This document shows positions 1-11,829 of a DNA stretch of 64,000 bases, in pieces. The notes under the pieces were generated by a model. That model was not told the origin of the DNA and ran no database searches. It was given only the letters and a program-made list of their open reading frames with translations. Positions within the stretch are counted from its first letter, which is position 1, and every line of letters starts with the position of its first letter. This DNA is from Liolophura sinensis. Taxonomy: Eukaryota > Mollusca > Polyplacophora > Chitonida > Chitonidae. The position numbers were made by a program, and so were the translations under genes. The stretch spans positions 28,563,608-28,627,607 of the forward strand of contig NC_088300.1 of the NCBI RefSeq assembly GCF_032854445.1. The letters run 5' to 3'.

Positions 1-135
1 TTTCATATCCAAGGTTAAACAATGAGGTTGCATGCTTAATAAAAACAGCTCTGTGGGTTAGGGCCTTCAGGTACATAACATTTAAACACTACAGAGATAC
101 ATATATATATATTCCTTTAAACAATATGCACTTAC

Positions 136-3100
136 CATTTTCACTCATCACTTTGGACAAGGTATCTTGCTTTAAATTTCCACAAGGGTATAACAAAGGT
201 TTGGCTCCTCGATGAATACCTGTAGAAGAAAAACATTTAATATGGCAGTTAGTGTGTGCCCAAGTCCACATAACTTAATAAGAAAAAAAATTTCCACACA
301 TGTCCACATAAATCATTAAGTTAGTTATTTATATATTGATATTATTGGTACTTTACTCCATACTCAAGGATATTTCACTTATACGACGGCAGCCAATATT
401 AAGGTGGGAGGAAACCGGCAGACCCAGTAAGTAAATTTTTTGAAAAGTACAAAAATCTGAGATATAAAGTTTTGTGAAAAGAGCTACAGGTAATATAAAT
501 CAAACACAACCTGAAACCCAGGAAATCACAGTGTCTTACCAAGTACCTGACACACCTCCTGTTCTGCCTGAAGAACTGATAAAGGACTAGTACCCAACAA
601 GGACTTTGAGATGGTTTCCTTATCAATTATGTACGAACACTGTCACTGTAAACAAGTGTGTATAAGTTTAAATGTTCAGATAGAGTACATAAATGCTCAC
701 AAAGAGCCACAAGAAAAGTAGACTTTTACAATCATCTCACAGGTCTTCTGCATCATTTTGGATGTATCTTATCCTCAGCATTTAATCGGTCAACTGGCTT
801 ATCTTAAACATATGATACCTTATTTTGGTCAATATCAGGTGGAATGCTCATAGGGGTCACAGCTACGCTTATGGCCGACTTCCAGTTTGGAGACAGAGAT
901 TCCTGTACATTTGAACACCACTGCCACATCAACACAAGTTTGTTTTCTCACACATACATGGCCATAGCTATATTTACACACAATGTATATAAACATTCGT
1001 TGGAAAAGTTCTGATAACATATCAGTGGAGCTGGGACTATGTTGTAACAATGAACATTTCTAAATGAAAACATCAAGCTTACTGTCTAGTATAAATGTCG
1101 ATAGATTCCTCGCATTTCCTGTGTCCTCTCCTGTCACAGTAAAGCCCAGGTCTCTGGCTGGTAGAGAATATCAAACATGTCTGTCAGTGATAAACAATCA
1201 GTGATGTCCCCTAATCTAATCAACAATCAGATCAGATTCCCAAAATGTCTGTAAAATACACAGCAAACTGTATAAAATTCAGTAACTAATTGAAATGAGA
1301 GACAACAATAGACATTGGGCAATCTAACAGAATAAAAACAATAACATCATACCTATTTACACTATTGCATGGGTAAAGACAAAGAAATAATGATAATGGT
1401 TATGAGATAATTGGGGTAGCCAAAGAGTTTACCATGTTTGAAAATGCTGTGAAAAAAGTGCCACACATTCCTCGACATATGGAGTCGAGAGACCTGGGAT
1501 CAACAACTGAAAAAGTATGACGGAAAACCCTAAACATACATACTCATCATCTGCCTCTGACCTTGAACACAACAAGCAATGCAACAATATACATCAACAT
1601 TTGTATTTGTGAATCCAACCCAAGGTTTATTACAACATTGCGACAGACATCCATACTTTCACACATCATTACAATAACTTGAGAGTTGACCTACATGTAC
1701 TGCCTCATGACGAGCTAAACACGGATCCTGTAAATGATTACAGCTACATGTGTACAACTGTATTGCACCAACATGAACTAAGCTCAATATACGAGATATA
1801 GTCCCACAGCATTGTGCATACAACTAACACACACCCTCCTCAGCTATTAACACAAGTCCCATATATTGATCATTATAGATGAACAAGTACGGGCACATAG
1901 TCAGGTATAAGCAAAGATGATTACATATTTACCTTGATTACAAGTTGTCTTCCCAACAGCAAACGCTGGACGTTCCTTCCATTTTGTTTTCACCTCATCC
2001 CAAGCTGAAAGCATGACAAAATCACATATATGCATTTGCATCTTAATTCATATGACGGTAGTCCGTTATAAGTATGGATGCAGAAGGCTTCAATAGCTTT
2101 GAGGTCAGTCGGTGATGTTCCCATTAACTAAACGATTTTCCACATTTAGCCTAGAGCAGAAAATATCACAGATCTACAGGAAACCAATCAGAACAAGAAG
2201 AAAAAAGTCAGGGCAGCAGGAGGAAACTGCTCAGAACCAGCAGGAAACTGCTCTGCTTTTGAGGAATCTGCTCAAAACCAGGAGGAAACCATCACATCTA
2301 TCAAGGTAATACATAGCTCACAGTTTACATATCAAATTATAACGATTCATTTGCTTTTTCAGTTATACATTGGCGGCCAATTTAGTATGGGTGAAGGTAC
2401 CCATAGTAAACCAACAACCTTGACAAAGCATACTAGCCAGCTTTTCCATGTGTGACCTGTCATACTGGAGGCAAATGCTTTCCAGAAAATTCATGTAAGA
2501 CTAAACAAGAGAGCACGGGCAACCATTTAATGCCTTTAAAGCCCTGAGAATGAAAGCAGGGGAATCTAGAAATAAGTACACAGTTAATGTTCTCAGTACC
2601 TCCATTCTTTTGAATCGCGGTGTCCACCTTTACAATTACAAATGTTCCATACAAAGTATGCGATGCCTCTGATTGATCTCACCTGATATCATTGGTAGAA
2701 CTCTTTGGACTGCTTCCACAGCCCTGGGACTGGTGAAGACAATCCCGGAGTAGTCCTGTACATTGGTCACAGCCATGCTCAGATCCTCCAGGTTCTGAAA
2801 GTCAAACTCCAGCACGGGGATACTGGACACACAACACTCACTACTGGACAATAGCTGAAACAACCAACAAATATAGGACGTCAAACTTCAGCACAGGGAT
2901 TCTGGAAAAACAACTCACTGCTGGACAGCACCTTGAACAACCAACAAATACAGGAAGACAAACTCCAGAAAATGGATACTGGAAAAACAACACTCACTGC
3001 TGAATAGCACCTTGAACAACTAACAAATACAGGAAGACAAATTCCAGCACAGGGATACTGGAAAAACAACACTCAATGCTGGACAGCACCTTGAACAACC

Positions 3101-6100
3101 AACAAATACAGGAAGACAAACTCCAGCACAGGGATACTGGAAACACAACACTCACTGCTGGACAGCACCTTGAACAACCAACAAATACAGGAAGACAAAC
3201 TCAGCACATGGATACTGGATAAACAACACTCAATGCTGGACAGCACCTTGAACAACCAACAAATACAGGAAGACAAACTCCAGCACATGGATATTGGAAA
3301 AACAACACTCACTGCTGAATAGCACCCTGAACAACTAACAAATACAGGAAGACAAACTCCAGCACAGGGATACTGGAAAAACAACACTCACTGCTGGACA
3401 GCACCTTGAACAACCAACAAATACAGGAAGACAAAATCCAGCACAGGGATACTGGAAACACAACACTCACTGCTGGACAGCACCTTGAACAACCAACAAA
3501 TACAGGAAGACAAACTCCAGCACATGGATACTGGATAAACAACACTCACTGCTGGACAGCACCTTGAACAACCAACAAATACAGGAAGACAAACTCCAGC
3601 ACATGGATACTGGATAAACAACACTCACTGCTGGACAGCACCTTGAACAACCAACAAATACAGGAAGACAAACTCCAGCAAATGGATACTGGATAAACTC
3701 CAGCACATGGATACTGGATAAACAACACTCAATGCTGGACAGCACCTTGAACAACCAACAAATACAGGAAGACAAACTCAGCACATGGATACTGGATAAA
3801 CAACACTCACTGCTGGACAGCACCTTGAACAACCAACAAATACAGGAAGACAAACTCCAGCACCTGGATACTGGATAAACAACACTCAATGCTGGACAGC
3901 ACCTTGAACAACCAACAAATACAGGAAGACAAACTCCAGCACATGGATACTGGATAAACAACACTCAATGCTGGACAGCACCTTGAACAACCAACAAATA
4001 CAGGAAGACAAACTCCAGCACATGGATACTGGATAAACAACACTCACTGCTGGACAGCACCTTGAACAACCAACAAATACAGGAAGACAAACTCCAGCAC
4101 ATGGATACTGGATAAACTCCAGCACATGGATACTGGATAAACAACACTCAATGCTGGACAGCACCTTGAACAACCAACAAATACAGGAAGACAAACTCAG
4201 CACATGGATACTGGATAAACAACACTCACTGCTGGACAGCACCTTGAACAACCAACAAATACAGGAAGACAAACTCCAGCACCTGGATACTGGATAAACA
4301 ACACTCAATGCTGGACAGCACCTTGAATAACCAACAAATACATGAGGCCAAACTCCAGCACATGGATACTGGATAAACAACACTCAATGCTGGACAGCAC
4401 CTTGAACAACCAACAAATACAGGAAGACAAACTCCAGCACATGGATACTGGATAAACAACACTCACTGCTGGACAGCACCTTGAACAACCAACAAATACA
4501 GGAAGACAAACTCCAGCACATGGATACTGGATAAACAACACTCAATGCTGGACAGCACCTTGAACAACCAACAAATACACGAGGCCAAAGTCCAGCACAT
4601 GGATACTGGATAAACAACACTCACTGCTGGACAGCACCTTGAACAACCAACAAATACAGGAAGACAAACTCCAGCATATGGATACTGGATAAACGACACT
4701 CACCACTGGACAACACCTGGAACAACCCACAAATGAACAACCAACAAATACACAACCTCTATGGAATCTGAGCTAAAAATCAATATCGGGTAAGAACACC
4801 ACAGTGCCCCGAGAAAACCATTGCCCAACACCAGTGTAACTGAGAAACCCTTCTGACTTAAAGCCACCTTCAAACCAGCAAGAGTTGGATTTTATCCTCA
4901 AACATCATTGGTCGGAGGCATCTCAAACATAAACATGTTTTGTATGAAATAAGTAATTATACCTTTCTCAATGTCCGGTGTACATCAGATACTCTAGATA
5001 CATGTAATTATTTATTTATTTGCATAACTGGTCTCTATCAATATGCTCAAGTTTTTTTTTTACTCCTATAATAGAGGTCAAGTTCGTGGGTGGAGTAAAC
5101 CAGAGAGATTTCTGAGAAGTAAACCACCAACCTTTGACTGGTGCATGAAAAACCTCCTGACTTAAAGCTGGAGCTGATCTATTTAACTCATACATGCCCA
5201 TGGATGTATGACATTTGGCAGCATAGTGTTTTACACATAACACAACTATATGCAATTAATGGACTAAGACATACCTGAGTGACAGATCCAGAAAAAGGTG
5301 TACTGAAAACGCTGCATGACAGACTGATTGAAATGACATTCAATGTATCAATCGCAACTTAAAATAATCCAGATTTCAGCTGAGCCTACATCTTCAAGGC
5401 CTACAGTATCTGCAGCTTTGCTCATTGCAATATGTTTTTCATCCAAGACAATGAACACAGAAGTTCTTGAAGCAAACACTTTACCAGTCCAATCGTCCAT
5501 ACACGTATACATGAACCTGTAGCTGTCTTCAGTCTGTCTATTCTTAACCACACATCTGATGTGATCCATCCTGAAGCATGTGTCTATATACGCCCTTCCA
5601 TTGGCAAAGTCTGTTTTTCCATCAAGTATCTTTATCGCCACTCAAGATTGGTTCAATCTAAGAATAGCTCCAGAGGTATAAAAATAGCAGTGCTTAGGCA
5701 AATAATAGATAGAAGTATACAAGGAATTCTATCATTCCTCTCTGGAAGTCAAACATAAAGTTTTTGGATCGTTTTACACATTCAGCAGGCTTGCTATAAA
5801 AATTCCTAGAGTTGACCTACATTTCAAGTAAGGCAAACCTCAGAAACACATGCAGAAATGCATCCTAGAAGCTTATCTACACTGTAACAAGATGTATTAA
5901 AGCAACACACATGTAAGTGTAAGATTTGTTAGTTGTTACAGTATTTTTACATAAAAATGAAAGCTACCGACTATACAAACTAGAACTGCACACAATTTGT
6001 CTCCACCCCATTTATTTAAAAAAGGGCTACAATTCCTGGCCACCAGTCCTTTCATGTGGTAAGACGTAAGGCATACTACTGTCATACTGTACTGCTGACC

Positions 6101-7281
6101 AAACAGAAACATTATTAAAGTACTTCTTCTAAAGGACAGTAAAATCCAAAAAAATGATTTTAAAATATAAAAAAGAACACCAGTGCACTTGTAATACCAG
6201 TTCACACGTACATGTAAATGCATATAGTACGACAGTGTTTTCCTGCTGATAAGAAAACAAACACAAGGGGAAAGTTGACAGGCAATAACATGTTCCTGGT
6301 AAATTAATCTTGCATACAACTATATACATACACATTCACATGTACATGGAAATAAGAATGGCCATTCTATATGTACAGTATTATGAGTATACCCATAATA
6401 CACAGACAACATACATGTATATATGTATTGCACATGTAGGTAAGTTTTCAGAACAATGGGACAATAGTACAACAGTGGCAGCTGCCGGAGGTCAGGACAC
6501 ATAGCTTACATGTAGGCCCTACACATACTATTACATGTAGTCTCATAGTAACTCAATGGCAAGATACAGAAATATATGATGTCAGTGACCCTCATGTTAA
6601 GAGTTACAAGCAACACATATTTCCGTACCCTGTCACTAAGTAAACCATGTAACAAATTTATCCTGCGACAGACCTATCAATATGCACCTGTCAAACATCT
6701 GGCAGCAGGACCTTGACGGCATTTTATTGACATCAAACATTTCTTTCCCAGCTCATCATGATGACATCACATCAAAGACAGTACACCTTTGATGTAACAA
6801 CTGTTCAAGGTCGTGCTTTACACCAGTGCCACCTCACGGGATTAAAAGACATGCCGCCTCCCCATTCAGCATAGAAGACCAATGAATAGGCAAATCTCTT
6901 CAGCAATATGACCACTGTTTTCACATCTGATCGAAGGGAGATAACCTTGTCAACTCATACATGTGACATTGACTGCAGAATATGGGAATAATATGCCCGT
7001 CATGTGACCAATACTGTCCAATGAAATTCCAAGTATTTTATCTGATGCTGTATAAATGTATATGCTTCCATTCACTTATCCACTTCAACAATAACCAATT
7101 AAACCTAACAAGCCCATGTTACAGACTTGCAAAGCAGATTTTTTTAAGCAATATAATAATTTCTATCACACCTGAAAGACGTTAAATGGAAAACTGTTAC
7201 CTGTACCTTTTCGTAAGGATCTCTGTCGTCATCAACTTGACTAGGACAGCGGAATAGCACCACCTTCTTCTTGGACTCCAT
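136..7281 (-). CDS. UROS: Uroporphyrinogen-III synthase, five 5' coding exons (3' end beyond the window)
   Basis: Cyclises hydroxymethylbilane to uroporphyrinogen III, the fourth step of haem synthesis, in the cytosol. Exons on the minus strand: 7207-7281 (starts ATG, MESKKKVVLF), 2683-2854, 1933-2004, 1083-1157 and 136-219. All have GT-AG borders and codon phase is continuous across every junction. Signatures matching the animal enzyme in order: RDPYEK, then IPVLEF, IVFTSPRAVEAVQR (exon 2), KTKWKERPAFAVGKTT (exon 3), GEDTGNARNLSTFIL (exon 4) and KPLLYPCGNLKQDTL (exon 5). This is 478 coding nt, about 159 residues of a ~265-residue family; the C-terminal half lies left of position 1. A TTTAG acceptor four bases before the ATG suggests an upstream 5' UTR exon, which I did not locate. 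Intron 1 (4.3 kb) holds the 79-bp array. Family identity is from memory but rests on several independent motifs. Confidence 0.93.
315..430 (-). repeat. SINE family A, 3' fragment
   Basis: Carries the TACTCAAGGATATTTCACTT and ACGACGGC...GGTGGGAGGAAACCGG landmarks of the 3' half of the SINE seen full-length at 11.2 kb. Diverged and lacking the tRNA-like head. It lies in a UROS intron. Confidence 0.7.
2855..4735 (-). repeat. 79-bp tandem array built from the UROS exon-2 3' splice junction
   Basis: About 23 head-to-tail units of 79 bp (some 78 bp, two truncated) fill the end of UROS intron 1 and abut exon 2. On the minus strand each unit starts with an intronic TTTGTTGGTTGTTCAAG stretch, then a near copy of the first ~50 nt of exon 2 encoding LSSSECC...VLEF, and then returns to intron sequence. 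Exon 2 itself reads LLSSSECCVSSIPVLEFDF, so the unit is ~29 nt of intron plus ~50 nt of exon. Since 79 is not a multiple of 3, the units cycle through all frames and make long overlapping Cys-rich open frames that are not genes. Confidence 0.97.
5345..5641 (-). pseudogene. Unrecognised ~97-residue open frame inside UROS intron 1
   Basis: I do not recognise this with certainty. It is an uninterrupted frame on the minus strand with protein-like composition, including RFMYTCMDDWTGKVF and ASRTSVFIVLDEK. Alternating hydrophobic strands ending in VFIVLDE resemble the last strands of a hotdog-fold thioesterase, but that is only an impression. A stop codon sits immediately upstream of the first codon and there is no ATG start near it, so it is more likely a processed or decayed fragment, or a single exon of a nested gene, than a complete gene. 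Splice borders were not convincing. Confidence 0.3.
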
Positions 7282-7624
7282 TATCCTAAATGGAAATAGA
7301 TAAAATTTCTAAACAGATTAATTTCCTAAATTATTTCTAAGTGTTACGTATACCTTTAATGACTGAATACTGTATTGTACACCACATTGATTAAATTGTA
7401 TAACTTTCTCTTCATCTTGTAACTACAAGTGAGGAACAAATTGAAATGAATTTGAAAATACATCACACACATGTACATAGATAACTCTCACTATGTCATG
7501 ATTCTTTAGCTTTTCAGCATTACTGGTCATAAATTACCAGATGGTCAATGGGATACGCATTATCATCAGTGTAGACGTTAACTTCAGGTGAACAGCAAAG
7601 ATTTTTACTCAAAAACTGATTTTA

Positions 7625-7868
7625 TATATTTATTTGGCTTGTTTTTCACGCAGTACTCAACAATATTTCCCTTGTACTATGGTGGCCATATTTATGGTGG
7701 AGGGAAACCGGATAAAGCCCAAGGGAAACCCAAATTAGAAACTGAATTCATTTATTTATTACATTAGTGTTTTATGCCAAACTCAAGAATATTTCAACTA
7801 TAAGATGGCATCCAGAATTATGGTGGAAGGAAATTGGGCAGAGGCAGGGGGAAATCCAAATCAGAACT
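7625..7868 (-). repeat. Two adjacent diverged SINE family A fragments
   Basis: Two successive copies of the SINE 3' half (about 7625-7735 and 7748-7868). Each runs from a TTTATTT-rich tail through CTCAA.AATATTTC to GGTGGA.GGAAA. They sit just upstream of the first UROS coding exon, in the presumed 5' UTR intron or promoter region. Confidence 0.7.
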
Positions 7869-7869
7869 G

Positions 7870-9980
7870 AAAGTTATAAGAGTAGACACATTGTGATAAC
7901 TATAATAAACACATTTTTCTATTGTTTTGCACATGTGTATGCAAATTAAAGCTTCTCTTCGCCAAAAACAAAAAAATCTGAACAATCATTAATTTGGTCA
8001 AAATGCCATGGCCTGTTTCCCTTGGATTTTGAAACACTGTGTCGTCAAAGTGGCGTGATTCATTCATCAGACCCTCACCGTCAATAATGTCTCAAAAATT
8101 GTCACTTTTTTAACAGATGAACTACATGTATGTAGTCATAGCGACGATCTTCAAACAATGAGAGATTAGTAATTTTCAATACAGTTTTACATTGGTCAAC
8201 TGTGATTTAAAGATTTACATTATAAATACTTTCACACAGAAAAGTTCCACAGCAGAAGCTTTGCATTAGTACACTCACACAAGTATTAGAGTTCAATTTA
8301 TGATGTTTACAGTGAAAAGTGAAGTGAATTCATTAACAACAAATGTAAAACAGATTTTAGACATCAAAGGTAAATGCTAAACAGCACATGACTTAATTCA
8401 TTACAACATACATGTGTATTACGCTAAATGAGTCGTCAAACCTGCAGATACAAGCACGTACAGTTATATTTATTCCTATCCACATGACAACAAAGATCCA
8501 CAAAGATCACATAATCAAGGAGGTATTATGTGATATTAAATTGTAATATAAATTGACCTAATAAGACTTGCTTGTTCTTACTGATGCAAGTCCACACATG
8601 AGTACTTTAAAGTGGATACCGTTCATAGTTTTACAGTTCTCTTCATCTGCACAAAAATTACTCAAACTTCAGACTAAAGTTATGTATCTTTATCCTATAC
8701 ACAAAAAGGTGTATGCAAACTCTGTTGCAAACACATGCACATGTGTTAACTTGGCTGCTACAAGATATGTTTACATCTTTAACCCTTCTTAGTTTATAAG
8801 CTAATTATATGTATGACCTACCCCAGTACTGGTGGGCACAGCCCATGTTTTCACATAACTGTACATTCTGGCCCCCACCAGGCCACCATGTATTAACCTG
8901 TGGGTCCTGGAGCTATATGCTAAATCAGGAATTCCCAGAGCTAACAACCATGTGACATCACATGGGCTGGGGTCGATCAGGTCATCCCCATTGTTCCTTA
9001 TTGCTTTGGGTAAAGCTATTGTTTTACTTGTACTGCAAAAATAGGGGTGAGGGGGGGGGGGGGGGGGTAGGGGGGTAGGGTGTGGGTGGCAAGTAATGAC
9101 CATATACAGTACATAAACCTGCATGAACAACAAGCAAAAAGCAAGCAATAGGCAAAAATCCATTTCATATCGTTTTCACAACATATGTACATGTACAAGG
9201 TCACTTCACATATCAAAGTTGTTTTAACCGGATTAGCAAGAATGTCTACATAGACATAAACATATATATGTATATAGTAGACATTCATGAATGTGCAGTC
9301 TTAATATCCAGTTCCAACAACATATTACAGGTGACGAAAATCTAAGATTTCAAACATTAACAATCTTCAATTTTCATTCCATGTCAAGAGAATCACAAAA
9401 TTTAACTGACCCTAATAGTACTAAAGGCTTTCTTTCTGCATTTATGGCAGCCATAGTAAGACTTCTCTGAATGCTGCTGACAGATCTGGTTGCTCTACAT
9501 GTAGAATTAACATTGTTCACTTTAACTACATGTATTGCTTGAGTAAATATTTTGAATTGACACAGTGCGCATTTTAACTTCACTCCAGGTTGTACAGAAA
9601 ATGAGTACATGTACCTAAAATACCTAAGCAATCCAGAAACTAAATTTGTACCAACATGAGGTGGACTTTGAGGATAGATTTTCCTATTTGTCAAATGTGT
9701 GTGTTAGCTACACAGGATCCCAGAGCTTCCAGGGCTATCACATCATTTGTTTTCAAAACAACACCCTAAATTTTACAACTCCTTTCCTTTCTGTGTTGGA
9801 AATGGGTCACAAGAGTATTGTCAAGCAAAAGAATTCAGTTTTTTTAATTACAAACTTTGTGGTATTAAGAACTGTCCTGACAACACTTCAGAACAGCATT
9901 ATCATTACTCAGTGTGTGAGGAATAGATGGGGTGTATATTCCTTAGTGTGATGTATAGATGATGTGTGCCCCAAGATCAA
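7870..9980. other. Gene-poor stretch with a G-run
   Basis: No exon-like sequence was found. AT-rich DNA with scattered TACATGTA motifs. The one marked feature is a G-run at about 9047-9080 (over 15 consecutive Gs followed by further G4-G6 blocks), which could fold as a G-quadruplex or be an assembly-sensitive homopolymer. Confidence 0.6.
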
Positions 9981-10019
9981 CTCAGCCATATGCCTATACC
10001 TCAGATATACAGTACAACA

Positions 10020-11170
10020 AAAAAGTGACCACCATACTACCCGCCTTACTACCGCTGTATGTATCTCAGGAACTTATAGCACTTTGTGAATATGAGATAA
10101 TGTACCTCAGATACATCTCAGCAACTTTGAAAATCAACTCTATGCAGATATACGGGTATCTCAGGTACATCTCAGAAACATTGAAAGTTAAAATAGTGAA
10201 TGATATACCTCAGGTACACCTTCAAGAGACTTCAAGATTTTTTGAATAATTAAGTGGCAGGTACCTCAGTCATCTTAAAAGTTTTAAAACAAGAAATCAG
10301 ATTTAGATATCTTATTTCAAACAAAATGGTGATTACAAAATTACAAATGTTTGTGTGATAAAAAAAATGTTTACTGAGTAAATAAAAGCCTTTATTCAAA
10401 TACTGACCAATCAAAAAGCATGAATACATTGGCCCCTGATTATTCCAAGATGGTTGCCCCTAACAATGTGCATGTTCTATATATAGGCTATGGGAAGACA
10501 ACCCAATCATGCACTGATTGATGAATCCTGCTGCAGAATGTTTAACATGTTTAACATGGCACATTCATCAGCCCCCAGATGTTACAAATTCTGCCCAAGG
10601 AAGCATCAATCAGTGCATAAATGATTAGTTTCCCACAATGTGGAATGTGTACATTGTTAAGGGCAGCTATCATAGAATAATCAGGGGCAAAATATATTTG
10701 TGCTCTGTGATTGGTCAAAATCTGCATACTAATTGGCAAGAGAAAGGCTCATGCTTATTTAGTAAACATCTTTTTCTTTTATTCAATTTGTAATTTTGTA
10801 GTTACCATTTTGTTTGAAGACAATGTCTAAATCCACCGTCTCTTACTATAATGGAATACAGAATAGAATTTGCTTGGCTGATGTGAGAGATATGCAAGTC
10901 CAGGCTGAATTTTAGGTACGACAGATTTATTCAAGCATGACCAAGGCTTTAAGGTTTAACCCAGGTAACCCTATTTCCACTGTCAGCCAATCAGCGTTGA
11001 TCCTGTATTCCTTTAAAAGTTTCAAAGTGGCTATGTTGTACTTGAGGTACATGATCACTTAATTATTCAAAGACTTAAGGTGTACCTGAGGTATATCTTC
11101 TTACTGTTGATTTTGTTTTCATAGCTGCTAAGGTGTATCTGAGGTACATTATCTCATATTCAAAAAGTGT
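10020..11170. repeat. Long foldback (palindromic) element
   Basis: Left arm about 10020-10550 and right arm about 10570-11170 are imperfect reverse complements with a centre near 10555. Paired landmarks from outside to inside: GAATATGAGATAATGTACCT versus its complement near 11150; CCTCAGGTACACCTT near 10208 versus AAGGTGTACCTGAGGT near 11079; TTGAATAATTAAGTG versus CACTTAATTATTCAA; TTTCAAACAAAATGGT versus ACCATTTTGTTTGAA; GCCCCTGATTATTC versus GAATAATCAGGGGC; TGCACTGATTGATG versus CATCAATCAGTGCA. The right arm has ~150 bp of extra sequence. No coding capacity. Probably a non-autonomous foldback transposon or an inverted duplication. Confidence 0.88.
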
Positions 11171-11180
11171 TCGTGAAAGT

Positions 11181-11453
11181 ATATTTATTTATTTATTTAT
11201 TTGATTGGTGTTTAACGCCGAACTCAAGAATATTTCACTTATACGACGGCGGCCAGCATTAAGGTGGGATAAAACCGGGCAGAGCCCGGGGGAAACCCAC
11301 GACCATCTGCAGGTTGCCGCCAGACCTTCCCACTTACGACCGGTGAGGAAGCCAGCATAAGATGGACTTGAACTCACAGCGACCGCATTGGTGAGAGGCT
11401 CCTGGGTCATTACGCTGCAATAGCGCGCTAACCAACTAAGCCACGGAGGCCCC
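11181..11453 (-). mobile_element. Full-length tRNA-derived SINE (family A) with intact target-site duplication
   Basis: Read on the minus strand it begins GGGGCCTCCGTGGCTTAGTT (A-box-like), has a B-box-like GTTCAAGTCC, a central segment with CCCGGGCTCTGCCCGG-like sequence, and ends in tandem TAAA repeats. It is flanked by a perfect 14-bp direct repeat TCGTGAAAGTATAT at 11171-11184 and 11454-11467. The tRNA head, A-rich tail and long duplication mark LINE-mediated insertion. It is inserted beside the right arm of the foldback element. Confidence 0.93.
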
Positions 11454-11554
11454 TCGTGAAAGTATATCTGGGATAGCTACAGGCATGCGGCTGAGGTGCA
11501 CTTGTGGTACTGTACACCCTCGGGTAATATATATAAGGTGTAATACCTTATACT

Positions 11555-11722
11555 CCTCTCCGGCCGTACGTGGGAAGGTCTGTCAACAAAATGCGGATGG
11601 TCGTGGGTTTCCCCCGAGCTCTGCCCGGCTTCCTCCCACCATAATGCTGGCCGCAGTCTTATAAGTGAAACATTCTTGAGTACAGCGTAAAACACCAATC
11701 AAATAAATAAATAAATAAATAC
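11555..11722 (+). mobile_element. 5'-truncated SINE family A copy with target-site duplication
   Basis: Lacks the tRNA-like head and starts at the CTCTCCGGCCGTACGTGGG segment, then runs to an AATAAATAAATAAAT tail. Flanked by ATACCTTATACT on both sides (about 11543-11554 and 11719-11730). 5' truncation with a clean duplication indicates target-primed insertion. Opposite orientation to the neighbour at 11.2 kb. Confidence 0.9.
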
Positions 11723-11829
11723 CTTATACTAAGACGTACAAGAGGCATATACACATACACCTCAGCTATACCTGACAATGAGGCATACACCTCAGGTCTA
11801 TAAGGGAAATATTGTAAGAATGATGCAAC

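Noticed and set aside
541-600. Alternative UROS exon encoding SVLQAEQEVCQVL
   Set aside because: It lacks the TGNA..L signature and fits poorly; the exon at 1083-1157 encodes GEDTGNARNLSTF with correct phase on both sides.
2880-4730. Many overlapping Cys-rich open frames of 60-165 codons on the minus strand
   Set aside because: They are produced by the 79-bp tandem repeat, which rotates through all three frames; the same peptide recurs in each. No independent start, splice or family signal.
2855-4735. CRISPR-like array appearance
   Set aside because: Units are contiguous with no unique spacers, and the setting is an animal intron.
8801-9288. Two minus-strand open frames of 90-120 codons
   Set aside because: They cross a G-run translated as Pro-rich sequence, with no domain and low-complexity hydrophobic parts.
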